A DNA stretch of 64,000 bases from Calycina herbarum (Eukaryota; Ascomycota; Leotiomycetes; Helotiales; Pezizellaceae). The stretch covers positions 310,001 to 374,000 of the forward strand of contig LLEY01000043.1 in NCBI GenBank assembly GCA_001414485.1, read 5' to 3'. This document shows, one piece after another, positions 11,123 to 21,887 of the stretch. The notes beneath the pieces were generated by a model, which was not told where the DNA came from, did no database searches, and worked only from the letters and a program-made list of their open reading frames with translations. The position numbers were made by a program, and so were the translations under genes. Position 1 is the stretch's first letter; the number at the start of each line of letters is the position of its first letter.

Positions 11123-12010
11123 ATGCCAGGAATTCGTAAGCACCACCCCGATTTTATCTGCTCGTTATCCCCATCTCGCCCATTCTCCCCAAGCTGTGTT
11201 ATCAGCTCCAACATATGATCATTTCTGCGGCTGGTAGTACCTCAAGTACCTACGCTACGATCATCTACTTTCCCTCTTTCACAACACCACCGCACATCAT
11301 CCGGAAACTCTGCTAACCTATATCATCTCGACTGCAGCACCAAATGCGTTATCCGACCTCAAGGCCCGATTCAAGAGCATCTTGAAGGGCAAGAGCTCCA
11401 AGACCAAGAAGGAGGAGAAGCCCGCCGAAGCAAAACCCGCGGAAACAAAGCCAGCAGAGGCAACACCTACCAACGGCGCTGCTCCTACCGAAACTACTCC
11501 TGCTCCTGCCGCCGCCCCAGCAACAACTCCAGAGGCCGCAGGTAAATTACACTTGTTGAAACTCTTATCCCGGTCCAAGTACTGATTATTGTCTCTAGCC
11601 GCCGTTACCCCAACACCCGCAACAACTGAGGCCACACCCGCAGCGCCAAAGGAGGAGCCAAAACCAGAGGCAAAGACCGAGCCTATCGTTGCTGCACCAG
11701 TCACGGAACCTGCGAAGACTGAGACTCCAGCTGTTACTGAGCCTGCCAAGACCGAGGCAACGCGTAAGTCATACTAAGCTCTGCATAGATCTTGGAGAAA
11801 TCAGCAATGATGGTTCCGCGAATCCCGAGATACCAAGAATAAATATATATTGGCATAAATGCTAACTGGATTCTAGCCACCCCAGCTGCCCCAGTCGTTA
11901 GCGAGCCAGTTCCAGAAGTCAAAAAGGAAGAGCCAACCCCAACTCCAGAAGTGAAGAAGGAAGAGCCAGCACCAGCTGCCGCCGCCGTTCCAGCCCCAAC
12001 TGCTGCATAA
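11123..12010 (+). CDS. Small Pro/Ala/Lys/Glu-rich protein
   Basis: Four exons, 11123-11135, 11338-11541, 11599-11763 and 11877-12010, encode 171 residues. The first exon is 13 nt (MPGI plus one base) and is followed by a 202 bp intron, long for this region. All three introns are phase 1. The start MPGIPPNALSDLKARFKS is an amphipathic basic segment; the rest is repeats of KPAE, KTE, PAP and EPAKTE and is certainly disordered. There is no signal peptide. I cannot name a function; proteins of this composition are common and abundant in filamentous fungi. The two similar blocks PVPEVKKEEP and PTPEVKKEEP near the C-terminus form a short internal repeat. Splice sites are strong (GTAAGC, GTAAAT, GTAAGT; TGCAG, TCTAG, TCTAG). 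Confidence 0.78.
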
Positions 12011-13368
12011 ACGCCATGTACACATCGAGTATTCGTCCTTTGGCATGTGTTTAGTTTTGATATTTTTTTCGATGTTTTCGGAGAGAAGGAGCAAGTAATG
12101 GAAGTTGTGCGTGCGGTCTAGGAGGATACATAGGTGGTACAGGATATGATGGCGGAGGCTGATGTGTTTACTTTCTCTCGGAATACCCCCTTATGATGCA
12201 GCGGATCAAGTCGATGGACATGATGAGCCTTGACTGATGGACAAACGATACCCAATACCCTTGATTTAGTCTACAATTGATCCACTTCTTTTTTTAATGC
12301 TAAGGACTGAAGATTTTCTTCTGTTGCTCATTGATTGTTAAATTTCCATTGCTTGATTATTGTTGTTGGTGGAATTTGATTTCCCCGGACTTCGCCTGAC
12401 CCCGCTTCTTCGATATTTGAAGGGGTCTGGGCTCTCTCAGGTCACCAAGTGGTTGTGTGTGTAGATCTTGGAAACGTGTCTCAGATCACATTGTAGTGTT
12501 TCGGATTTTTTTAAGTTCTCTTCTGTAGACTTGTTTATGCCTTGGGTTTTCAGGCCTTTGAGCTTGGTTTTTTTTACGTCGGGAGGTTTGTTTCGTTTCT
12601 CTCTCGTTGCTGGGTGGGTGAGTATTGCTGGGGATGGTAAGTCTTTACGTTTTGTTTTGGAGGGATGTTCCAACTCGCTTCTCTCGATTTGTTGAGGATA
12701 AACAGGTATACTGAATTCCGGCTTACTGCGGTCTGTCGCTTCTTGGGTATTGCCTTGTATGAAGTATTGGCTTGTTTAGGGGAGGGGAAGGGGTTATTTT
12801 GGTTTTATGACGATTCTTAGTGCATCTTGTTAGGCTGTCAGCGAATCTTTTATCTTGGAGTGTGTTCAAGTTTACTTGTTGAAGTGTCTCTAATGTGGTT
12901 TATGAGACTTTGTATATTGAATTCAAAGTTTTTGCATGGGTGGAAGCTGGGAAGTGTACGTAGAATGATGATAAGTGAATTTGCAATTTTACTTGCAGTA
13001 TTGTTGTGGATTCTATGAATAGCTTGTGGTAAGTAGCAATGCGGTTGTTCCCTTTGAAGTTTGAATGTGATGTATTTCCCGTGTTCTCTTGCGTAGGTGG
13101 GCTGCCGTTACGATCCTCTAAGGGCGATTTCTGTATGCCTTTCTTGCCACTTGGACAAGTTGATGCTTTTTGGATGCACTTTAGGTTCTGAAAGAGGTGG
13201 TTGGGAAAGAGATGGTTTTCTTCACTTACACTCACTTCACTGTATAATGGCGACGTAGTGGTCTTAGTAAGTATTTGGATTTCGACAATTCACTCGCGTC
13301 AGACTTCACCTTTCGCCCTGGCAATTAAACCTGGAGGCTGGCAACGACAGGCTTCCTGGCCACCCATC
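12011..13368. other. Intergenic, T-rich, no gene seen
   Basis: 1.36 kb between two plus-strand genes. The plus strand is T/G-rich between 12440 and 13270. Short frames on both strands have no recognisable content. The second half could be a long 5' leader of the next gene. Confidence 0.45.
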
Positions 13369-14374
13369 ATGCCGACAACCACTGTCAACCTCCAACCGAA
13401 ACTACCGATGACCACCATGGAACGAGAAGAGTTCTGCAAGATCCCCGAGTACAAATGGCTAGAGACCAAGCTCGTCAAATCAGGTATCTACCGCAAGACC
13501 TACCAGACCGATGTCCCTTTCTTGCATTTCGAAATCCCAAAATTGGTCTCTGATGCGATTGGCGAGTTGAGAGCGGAGCATAAGAGCGAGAGTAATGAGT
13601 GGGTTATTCATCATGCTATTTATGAGGCGGCTTTGAAGTATTGTAAGTCTCCAAAAGTCGCGGATGAGTAGATGGAATGAGGGGAGGGGATCTGGGTGGG
13701 TGGAAGAGGGTGAGGAAGATGGGAGGAAGATGGCTGATGGTTGAACAATACAGTGAAGGTCAAGAAGCTCAACTATCCATTCCAATCACCGCCTCAATAC
13801 GGAACCGCAGAGATGTTCAATGGATTCCAAAATATTGCTCCTGCTCCTACACATGCTTCTCAACAAACTGTCTCCGGTGATGGTATGCTTCCCAACCACC
13901 CGTTCTATTTTCATCTTCCGAGCTAATAGTTTGGCAGAAGCTTTGAACAGAGAGAACTTGATGTTGCGCGAAGTCATCGATCGCAAAGACCAAGAGATCC
14001 ACGAAAAAGAGCAGGAGCTTGAACGAAAGCATCACGAGATACAAAAGAAAGATCGGTATATCTCTAGTCTTATGGAACTCGCTCCTGCTCTTACACCTAC
14101 TCCTCCTGTTATCCAACAAATCGTTGGCACAGATGGTATGTCCACCCTCTATCCGCTCTCTCCTTAAATCCAAACTAACGAATACCAAACAGAACAAGTA
14201 AACCAAGAGCTCCAAATATTACGCGAGGGCATCGAGGGAAAGGACCAGGAGATCCATGAGAAAGACCTGGTACTACAGCGCAAGGATAACGAGATTCAGA
14301 AGAAGGATCGGTATATTTCCAGTCTTATGGAGACTTTGAATGCTGCGCAGGATGTTATAAATAGCAAGTTGTAA
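13369..14374 (+). CDS. Unrecognised protein with duplicated coiled-coil exon
   Basis: Exons 13369-13642, 13754-13882, 13938-14135 and 14193-14374 give 260 residues; all introns are phase 1. Residues 1-105 form an N-terminal region with PEYKWL, then SNEWVIHHAIYEAALKY and YPFQSPPQYGT. The same three landmarks occur in the gene at 16348, so this is probably a conserved domain. Residues ~135-260 are two copies of one coiled-coil module, one per exon: LREVIDRKDQEIHEKE..EIQKKDRYISSLME and LREGIEGKDQEIHEKD..EIQKKDRYISSLME. Exon 3 is symmetrical (phase 1-1), so an exon duplication explains the repeat. A further intron from 14371 (GTAAGT) to about 14430 would replace the last residues by a slightly longer tail. 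There is no signal peptide. I do not know the family. Confidence 0.75.
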
Positions 14375-14921
14375 GTGCTGATATATTTGTTCTACGGGAG
14401 GCTAGGAGCTTTTTGCTGACGGGTAGGTAGGAATGGATTTGCTTTGTAGAGAAAGACAAGGTACAATTTTGTGGGAAGCTAGGGATGTTTAATAGAGGAT
14501 TGTGCGTTCTTGATGCTGAGTAGCTTGCAATTTTCTAGGAGGCTCCCATAAGGGTTCTTTCTACTTAAAGGAATAAACTTCATGCATCCGCAAATGGTTG
14601 ACTCTTTTTTGTGATTTTTAATTTGAGAGAATACGTTCGAATTAATCATCATCCAGTGGGTTCACTGGACACTCGAGGAAAATGATGAGCTTTTTTTATT
14701 CACGTGTAAGTTAAAACTTCATTCAAGATCATCGTATGGTGGTAGAAATTTTGTCTCCAGGTGTTATTCTGGTGTATGACGTTGGGAGGATTGAGGAGAG
14801 GAGGGCGTTTGTGGCTTACTGCTTGATTGTTGGCTTACAGGCAAACTTTGTTTGGCCCCCAAACCTGGTTTGGCTTACTCAGTAATTGATCGCTTACCCG
14901 CAAGTCCACTTTTAGCCCCTA

Positions 14922-15045
14922 CGGAGGTGCCAGACGTAAGTTTCGGTAGACCGCTTTTTGGCAGAATGTTCGCTTCACCAAAATTTATGTAGCACTTTCA
15001 TTCTGCCAAAGGGCGGTGTACCGAAACTTACGTCTGGCACCTCCG
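14922..15045. mobile_element. Short foldback MITE with TA target duplication
   Basis: Two arms of about 48 bp, 14921-14968 and 14999-15046, are inverted repeats matching at 45 of 48 positions, with a 30 bp loop. The arms start CGGAGGTGCCAGACGTAAG. The element is flanked on both sides by TA (14920-14921 and 15046-15047), as expected for insertion by a Tc1/mariner-type transposase. It has no coding capacity. Confidence 0.8.
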
Positions 15046-15865
15046 TAAGTTCGACGCCTGACACTTACTGCCTGCCTTCTCTGGAATCTTCCTGCTCCCC
15101 GATCTATAGCTCGCTTGTAGTCCCCTAAGTTTAGGACAGTTGAACCGGATTGTTCCGAAACACCTGAGTTGATTTTCTGAAGTGTCCTAAGCTCTTGGGT
15201 TAAACACTGAGAATTTCCCATGATAGATGGAACAGCGAGAGCTAGGTGGGCAGGTACGAACATTGAGTATTTGCTTACTGGTACTTTGTCAATTTCGCGG
15301 TCGAAATACACAAGGATCTTTGCAACGAGGGTACAACCTCTTATATTATGTGTTCATCTCATGGTGTTACATGTAGCAAACACCCTCAATCTAAGTCACA
15401 TTGCAGGGAGAGTAGATACTAAATGAGTCGAGTTTGTAGTTGTAGATATTCACTTCTTACTTCTTCCTACTCTATATCTCAAGTTCTCATTTTCCCATTG
15501 TATTCATGTTCATGGTGAAGCGCTTTGTTTTTGACAAAGCCCCCGTGATTTTAATTTCTTATTAGTGGCAGAGTGACAGTCAAACATTGTTAGGGGGAAA
15601 AGAGTAATATGTCATAGTTGTAAAAGGGAACTGGACAATGCGGGCGTCGCCTTTTTGAAGTTCTGAGATATCAATTTTGTTTGCCATCAGATGCTCGTGG
15701 AAAGATTTGCGAAAACCCATGACTACTTCTTGTTAACTTTAGCATAGGCTAATCCTTCGATCTCAAGCCTTGTCTTTGGATTATTATCTCTGTGTCACGT
15801 TTCTGTCACGTGCTTCTGCCAAGCTCGAGCTCGTGGGGTCACAGGGGGGTCTCTAGGCGCACTAG

Positions 15866-15874
15866 TATATAAGG
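15866..15874 (+). promoter_or_regulatory. TATA box
   Basis: TATATAAGG followed by a C/T and A-rich stretch. It lies 474 bp before the ATG at 16348, so if it serves that gene the transcript has a long leader, possibly with an intron. Confidence 0.4.
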
Positions 15875-16347
15875 CCTCATGCTTACCCTCTTCAAACAAT
15901 ACGCTTTTAACACTTAATCAATATTTTAATACTCTTTTGAATACTTAAACGTCCCTGATTTATGCTCTGAACATTACGTCAGACTCTGATTTTGAACAGT
16001 TCTATTACAATGAGGGGCGGATGCTCATAATCACGAACAAGCGAGCTGTTGGAACTCCCTTTCATTTGGCATTGGATGCTGAGCTTTTTGTGTGCTGCAC
16101 CATTCTCCTTCTCCCATTGGAAAATGCACTCATGCCTCCCCAATACTAGAGTCATTGGCGGCTAGGTTTGATAAAGGTGAAAAAGGTGAGTGGAGCCGGT
16201 GAATAGACCCACATTTGGTCTCGCTTGAGGTTGCTGGCTCAAACCCCCTCAGCTTTCTGACAACTTTTGTCAAGCTACCTTTCTCCCATCCGATCTTTCA
16301 AGCACGCATCAATCAATTTCCGCGCGCCCTGCAATCGGACCGACATC

Positions 16348-17183
16348 ATGATGGACCAAAATACCTTCTTGCTTGTGATCCAAGCAAGTCCCGCCTTCAA
16401 ATGGCTCATGAACTTCTGTTACGGATACGAGACCAGACCCAAGTCATCGAAGCTTACCGGCGACAAAGTCCTCCACCACCACGTCTACAAGAACATCATG
16501 ACACTCAAATACGGCGGCCATGATTCTGAAAGCGAAGCCTGGCTTCTTCATTATGCGATTTACATCCATGCTTGTATCTGGAAGGAGGGGTGAGAAATTC
16601 AGCTTCAGAGATCCAAGATCGAGTTGGCTAACAAGTTATTTTAGAGCCCCTGTCGAATACCCATTCGGTCCACCTCCACAAGTCGGAACTTATGTCAAGC
16701 TCGTGGTTTCCCCAACTGTTTCGTACCCTTTTCCCAGAGATTCCTCTGCTTTCAAGGAGGCTGTCCCAGTCGAGGCTGTTTGTCGTGCGCCTTTCCGGGT
16801 TATTCAGTCAACTCACGGTATTTCTCTTGCTGTATCTACCAATGAGAACGTGAAAGCTGATCTCTGGACTTAGAAAAAATTACCTCGACGGTCGATGCTT
16901 TCCTCAAGTCTCTCGAAGGAAATCCGTCAATTCCAAGTATTTTAAAGTTCAACCCTAGGTCATTTATTCAAGGCTTACTCCTCTGATAGAAAATAAGCAA
17001 CCAACCCCAAGATTCTCTGTCCCTATTCCACGACCACGCATTCCTACACAAAGAGAGAGAGAGTTGGAGTTGGAGAATCAAGCTCTGAGAGCGATTATTG
17101 CCGAGAAGGATAAGAAGATTGAGGAATTAGAAGGGTATCTTTCTAGTGTTGAGTCTGCAATTGGTGCTTGGAGAAAGAAGTAG
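16348..17183 (+). CDS. Unrecognised protein related to the gene at 13369
   Basis: Exons 16348-16589, 16645-16817, 16874-16936 and 16990-17183 give 223 residues. The N-terminal part has PAFKWL, SESEAWLLHYAIYIHA and YPFGPPPQVGT, matching in order and spacing the landmarks of the gene at 13369. The C-terminal exon ends in a coiled coil (LELENQALRAIIAEKDKKI, then YLSSVESAIGAW) like one unit of the duplicated module there. Translation starts at the first of two adjacent ATGs. Intron ends are GTGAGA..TTTTAG, GTATTT..CTTAG and GTATTT..TGATAG; the third was chosen because it joins the frames, since the alternative donor at 16971 does not. No signal peptide. The family is unknown; the shared features suggest a tandem duplication, now separated by 2 kb. 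Confidence 0.68.
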
Positions 17184-17289
17184 GGGTTTTAGAGGCTTTA
17201 TTTTGAGCCATTCAATTGAGATGGGTTTCTTCTCACGTGTACACAGTGCTATATTTTTTAAGTACGTGCGGTCGTTCATCGTAAAATGG

Positions 17290-17790
17290 CAGGATTAATA
17301 AAATTACCCGAAACAGTTTAAGTAATTGAATTAAAGTAGTAAAGTTACTCGAAGATTTATATTAATTAAATTTTGTTTCTTACTGTCTAGTTAAGTAAAG
17401 GTTTTAAATTAGCTTAATTATTCTAACTATCTAGAAAAATCTTTTTAAATAGATGTTATTTAGAAAATACTAAAATTACTAAAACTAACTTTTAAGTTCT
17501 AAGTTTCTCTTAAATAGAAAGAAGTAATTTAAGTATACTAATCTTTTAGAATAATAGAGTTAATAAAGAAGAGCTAAGATATATAGAAAGAAACTAATAT
17601 TCTTCTAGCTAGAAATAATCTAGTAATTAGATTTATTAAAACTAAATTTATAAGAGAGATAGATAAATAAAGTTAAGTAAAAGAAGTCTAAAATTCTAAG
17701 CTTTCTCTAAATAGAACGAATTAATTCAAGTTAACTAGATAGATGAGAGTAATAGAATAAAAAGAAGAGAATACTTAGTTGTCAAAAAAA
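17290..17790. repeat. AT-rich tract, probably decayed repeat
   Basis: About 500 bp made almost only of A and T with words such as TTAAGTAA and CTAAATAGAA. A segment beginning TTCTAAGTTTCTCTTAAATA at about 17496 returns in altered form about 196 bp later. It ends in an A11 run near 17784. This is consistent with repeat-induced point mutation or relaxed decay; no open frame survives. Confidence 0.5.
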
Positions 17791-18137
17791 AAAAGATGGT
17801 AGGGTGTACTCGCAAGACTTCGCTGATTCACTACCTAGTCTCCTTATTTTACATCGCACTCTCAACTTATGAGGCGTTCAAGAATGTAACCCTCTTGTAA
17901 TGAAGAACACATGATATTATCCAAGAGGCAATTAAATTAATTGAATAAGCTTCCGATAGTCCTCATTTGGGTGATTCTATTTCTCAAATATTGCGTGTAT
18001 CGTTATTTCAGATACAGTATCAGCTTACCCAAACGTGGCAACCCATCTCGGTAATGCGGGTAAGTAAAAATGCTTATCGTAAGCCGGCTATGCATACTTC
18101 CGGGGCTGGAAAAGCATAAGACCGGGAATATGAAGTA

Positions 18138-18655
18138 CAGTGAGTTGCGAGTTAAGCTTGAATTTGCCCACTTTTTTTGTAATCCGAGCTTTTTGAAAAA
18201 ATTCCTTGATTTCCCCTTTTTAGGCACTCTTTTACTTATTAATTAACAACAATATATAATATACTATTTATAAGAACAGGAAAGAAGAGGCTTATATCTC
18301 CTATACTCTATAAACTTTATAGGATAAAAACAGACAATTTTATATCTGTCTTAATTTTTATAGGGTCTTAGCATAGCCTTTCGACCTTATAGAGGTAGTG
18401 AATTTTTTTTTTAAGAAAAGGGGTTATTTTAAGAATTATTTATCTTTTATTTTACTTTTATTATACTTACTTTGAATTAATAAACTATATAGAAGAGAGA
18501 TAATTAGATATAGCGCTTCTTTCTAGCTAGGCCTCGTCTCTTTTAGAGTACTTTTTTTTTCTGTCTTCTAAAGAAAAGAGGGAGAGAGCCTTAATAAAAA
18601 AAAGCTCGGATTACAAAAAAAGTGGGCAAATTCAAGCTTAACTCGCAACTCACTG
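18138..18655. mobile_element. MITE, 518 bp, perfect 57 bp terminal inverted repeats
   Basis: Left end CAGTGAGTTGCGAGTTAAGC and its exact reverse complement at 18599-18655 form 57 bp terminal inverted repeats. TA dinucleotides flank both sides (18136-18137 and 18656-18657). The interior is AT-rich and non-coding. A second copy of the same family lies at 41668-42179, so this is a true repeat family. TA duplication and a CAGT start fit a Tc1/mariner-pogo-type transposase acting in trans. Confidence 0.92.
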
Positions 18656-18964
18656 TAATCATTTTTCTCGCCTAGAGAATTGGAACGACACCTTGTATTT
18701 TACGCTTTCTTCGGTCCGTTGAAGGGTTTTCATAATGTCACAAAGGCCATAGATAGGTGAGCTCGGGTAAGCTGGTGGGCGAGATGAGGTTTAGGGATAT
18801 GACAAGGGACTGAAAGTCAAGCTTTATTGAAGGAGTCGTACTTATAAACTGCTTGGCCATCTCTAACCTTTTGCGAACGGCTCATTTCAATAACAACCTC
18901 GCGAAACCTCGCCAACATTCGATACACTTCAAGGGCTACAAGAGCGGAATCAAAGAACCACAAA

Positions 18965-19864
18965 ATGGCAGATCATTACAAAACGCAAGGTCATACTATA
19001 CTTGATATTTTGTATTTTGTTTAACCCACTGACCTTTCACGAACAGAGCCCAAATTTGGCTTCGAATTTGAAGCCAATGCACCAAAATTCCGAGTGAAGG
19101 CAGAAGGCGACGAAGATTCACCAGAACTTCCCAAAGACCGAAAGAAGAAAGCAAAAGGTTCAGTTTGTCGCTTTTTCGATGCCAACAAGAAGCCAGCTGA
19201 AGAGTTTGAACTCGGAGAAAAAGTCCTAAAGGCAACAGCAGAGTTCCTAGGAAGCACGCAAGCTCTGACACTGGAAGTCATTTACGGCGGAGATACCGGA
19301 GTTGCATGGCAATCAACAAGTAAGAGTTCGGAACAAGAACAGAGTGAAGCCATTGGAAATGAAATCACGACTTATTTTGAGAAATGGAAGACTGCTAAAG
19401 GGAAGGTTGAGTCTGCTCAGCCAGATACTGAGACGAAGGAGAAGGTTTTTTGGAAGTTGAATGGGACTACTAATATTGCTACTCTTTCTTCGCATTTCAC
19501 CACGGCGTTTCCACTTTCAGGGATCGCTTCTATTGTCGATGAAGTAAGCACGACCCTCATTGAAAAAAGTAGTCAGAAGGAGAAATTGAAAGACGTCTTA
19601 CTGTCTGAATTGACTGGCAAAATCGAGGGCTGGGAACCATCCGAGGCTGCAACTTGGAAAATGGCGGGCTTGCAGAAATACGGAGAACAAACTACCAGGG
19701 GATTCTTGATACTTGTTTTGACTTATGTCAAAACTGCAGGGTCCGTGGACCTGAAAAAGACATCACCAATCATGCCCAGAACCGATTTCATTGTCATGTT
19801 TATTTTGTCTTTTGTCCTATCTCTAATTGAATTAATATTTGCTAAAACACTGGGAATTCTCTAA
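18965..19864 (+). CDS. MPRTDF-family protein, C-terminal half missing
   Basis: Exons 18965-18989 and 19047-19864 (donor GTCATA, weak; acceptor GAACAG) give 280 residues. It is related to the minus-strand gene ending at 20031: both contain the blocks TTAFPLSGIASIVDE / TAAMPLQGVLEILSD, a region WEPSEAAT..GFLILVLTYVKTA / KPADINEE..GFFSLLTSYCVLA, and the signature SPIMPRTDF / LPIMPRTDF. In the sister protein about 180 residues follow this signature. Here only about 24 hydrophobic residues follow (FILSFVLSLIELIFAKTLG) before the stop, so the C-terminal half is lost or replaced by a possible membrane tail. There is no signal peptide (MADHYKTQEPKFGFE), unlike the sister. This kind of protein is widespread in fungi and of unknown function. 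It lies tail to tail with the sister, 166 bp apart. Confidence 0.7.
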
Positions 19865-20030
19865 ATTCAAGGCTTGCTGTTCTCATTTTTCACCTTGACT
19901 TTTTGAGACAAAGTTTGACATGTTAAGCGACCCACCCCCCCCCCCCCTAAAAATAAAAAAAATAAAGAAAAAACCATAAAAAACAAAAGGAGATTCATAT
20001 CCACATATATCTGACTCAGATCCAAGACTC

Positions 20031-21402
20031 TTACAACTCATTCTCCCTAACAACTGGAACGATACTCTTGTGATACACAATAACCCTGTCTTCATATCTG
20101 CCCAAAGTAGCTCCGAGGTCAGCCGCAAGAACATTATCAAGATCGCGGAACTCGAAGATAGCGGCAGGTTCAGCCGATCCTAGGATCGTTTCCATCTTGC
20201 CACCGAGACCTCCAATCTGACCATGTCGCAAAGTCCTATCCATAAGCTTCACAAGATCCATTTGAAGAAGTGGCGTGTTCGCCGCCTTGTCGTACCCTTG
20301 CACATAGTTTAGGAACTTCTCTACTTCCAAAGTTCCTGCTTTAAGATCCGCCTCCTTTCCTAGCCAGTTGTCGGGAATAGCCAGGTGAACCTCAGGTTTC
20401 CATTTGAATACCTTTTTCGCGAGCGTGGGAGCTTCTCCGGAGACCTTTTGAATAATCTCGTACAAGGATGTATGCTGGCTGACAAGCTGGTCCCTCAACT
20501 TCGGTTCAACAAATTGGTTGTACTGAGCAACAAAGTCGGTGCGAGGCATGATCGGAAGGATGCGCTTGGGACCTTCAATAGGGTTGCTTGTTTCGGCTAG
20601 AACGCAATAGGACGTCAAGAGAGAGAAGAAACCAAGGAACTCTTCGTTGATATCGGCTGGCTTGATGGATTTGAAAGACGCAAAGTCGTCCCTCTTCAGT
20701 ATCTTGATATTGTTCGCGTTTATCGACCCACGACTAGCAAGCGGATTATTTGCAAGGTTTCTGTTTTTCGCGTCGCTGAGAATCTCCAAAACACCTTGCA
20801 AGGGCATCGCAGCCGTTACTTGTGCGCCGAATGGAAATTTGGCAAGGTCCACTGGCGCGTCATTTGGCCACTGGACACTCCAAGGACCAAGGTGGTCAAA
20901 GCCTGCGATAGTAACTTGGCAATTTGCGCCAGCGCGGCATGGGGCCCAACCAGTCCATAGAAACATAGAAGTCAGCAAAGCAGGCAATAATAGGGGCAAT
21001 GAGGGGGATTTGTAAACATACAAAGAAAGTGAAGATCTCTGTTCCGATGTCTTTTGTCTTATGGGCTCCAACCTTGTTTTGGAGACCATCGACGATGGCC
21101 TCTGGGAAGATTTGAATTCCAATCTCGGCGGTGAGCTTCCAGTTGGTTTTTGGAGCTCCAACGAAGCCAACGGGTGTCATTTCTTTGCCTTTAATCTGCT
21201 CTTGTTGCTCTGGTGTCAATTTCGCCGGGCCTTGAATGACAATCTTCCCCATTTCAAGTTCCACGCCGATTCCTGGCTCGTTTGCAGCTGGAAAAAAGCC
21301 ATTGCCTAACAATTGTTGCGAAACTTGCGATGGCAGAGACGCGGCCGACGCCAGACGAAGAAAGGTTGCAAGCACCAAGGGCACGTAGAGAGAGGAGAGC
21401 AT
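20031..21402 (-). CDS. Secreted MPRTDF-family protein with a non-canonical intron
   Basis: Exons 21022-21402 and 20031-20963 give 437 residues. The N-terminus MLSSLYVPLVLATFLRLASA is a signal peptide. The body matches a fungal family of unknown function: NWKLTAEIGIQIFPEAIVDG, WTGWAPCRAGANCQV, DHLGPWSVQWP, LPIMPRTDFVAQY and, near the end, QIGGLGGKME and IFEFRDLDN. To keep the family sequence, a 58 bp intron from 21021 to 20964 must be removed. Its donor is GTATGT and it has CTGAC near the end, but it ends TTCTATG, with no AG anywhere in the required interval. So either this is a GT-TG intron, the acceptor is mutated and the gene is damaged, or the assembly has an error. Apart from this the gene looks intact. 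Confidence 0.75.
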
Positions 21403-21887
21403 CTCTATCGCTAGAGAGTAAGAGTATATACGGTGAGATAAATTGATGGATAAAGTAAAGCAAGGAAGTTAGTTAAAGTGTTACAGGCGTAATGGAAAAG
21501 ACAAAAAACTATAGTTACGAGGAGGAGATAGAGATCAACAAGGGCTATATAAGGAGAATCTTAGGTGCGATGTACGAAAGTACTTGTACACTTTGTTATT
21601 ACCAAGGTTGTTAATTGTAGACGATTTAAATCTAGATGTGGTGGTACCAAGCCAATATCAGTTATGTAAGTCTCTCTTTTACTCTTACCTATAGGTCAGA
21701 TCAACCCATCACGTGCTCAGGACTTGCCGCTCACCCCACGTCCCTCCCCCCCTTCTGCATGTGGTGGAATAAGGGAATAAGACATGAGGTAATCAATCTA
21801 TCGTCAGCTTATAAGCAAGCCACCTCGCTCGTTGGTCGCTCACTATCAATTCATTTATTCTGTACCTACCATACCACCACCACCGTG
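21403..21887. promoter_or_regulatory. Divergent intergenic region
   Basis: 485 bp between the start codons of the secreted MPRTDF protein and the F-box gene. A CTATATAAGG box at 21545-21554 reads on the plus strand and could serve the F-box gene; its complement is also TATA-like and could serve the minus-strand gene. CATCACGTGCTCAG at 21708 contains a CACGTG E-box. Confidence 0.45.

Larger units (their letters stand above)
14375..16347. other. Intergenic with an inverted-repeat element and a TATA box
   Basis: Nearly 2 kb between two related genes. It contains the 124 bp element at 14922-15045. It also has several GGCTTAC/GTAAGC words around 14815-14900 and a TATATAAGG box at 15866. No convincing reading frame is seen. 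15890-16340 is probably the 5' leader of the gene at 16348. Confidence 0.5.
17184..18964. other. Intergenic: AT-rich tract and a MITE
   Basis: 17290-17790 is extremely AT-rich with an internal near-repeat (17496 onward resembles 17692 onward) and looks like decayed repeat DNA. 18138-18655 is a MITE described separately. 18660-18960 should contain the promoter of the gene at 18965. No reading frame of interest. Confidence 0.6.

Noticed and set aside
16190..16265. tRNA-like word order around GGTTGCTGGCTCAAACCCC
   Set aside because: No acceptor stem or anticodon arm can be folded; not a tRNA.
16937..16989. Alternative donor at 16971 (GTCATT) in the gene at 16348
   Set aside because: Using it brings a stop codon shortly after the acceptor at 16989; the donor at 16937 joins the frames.
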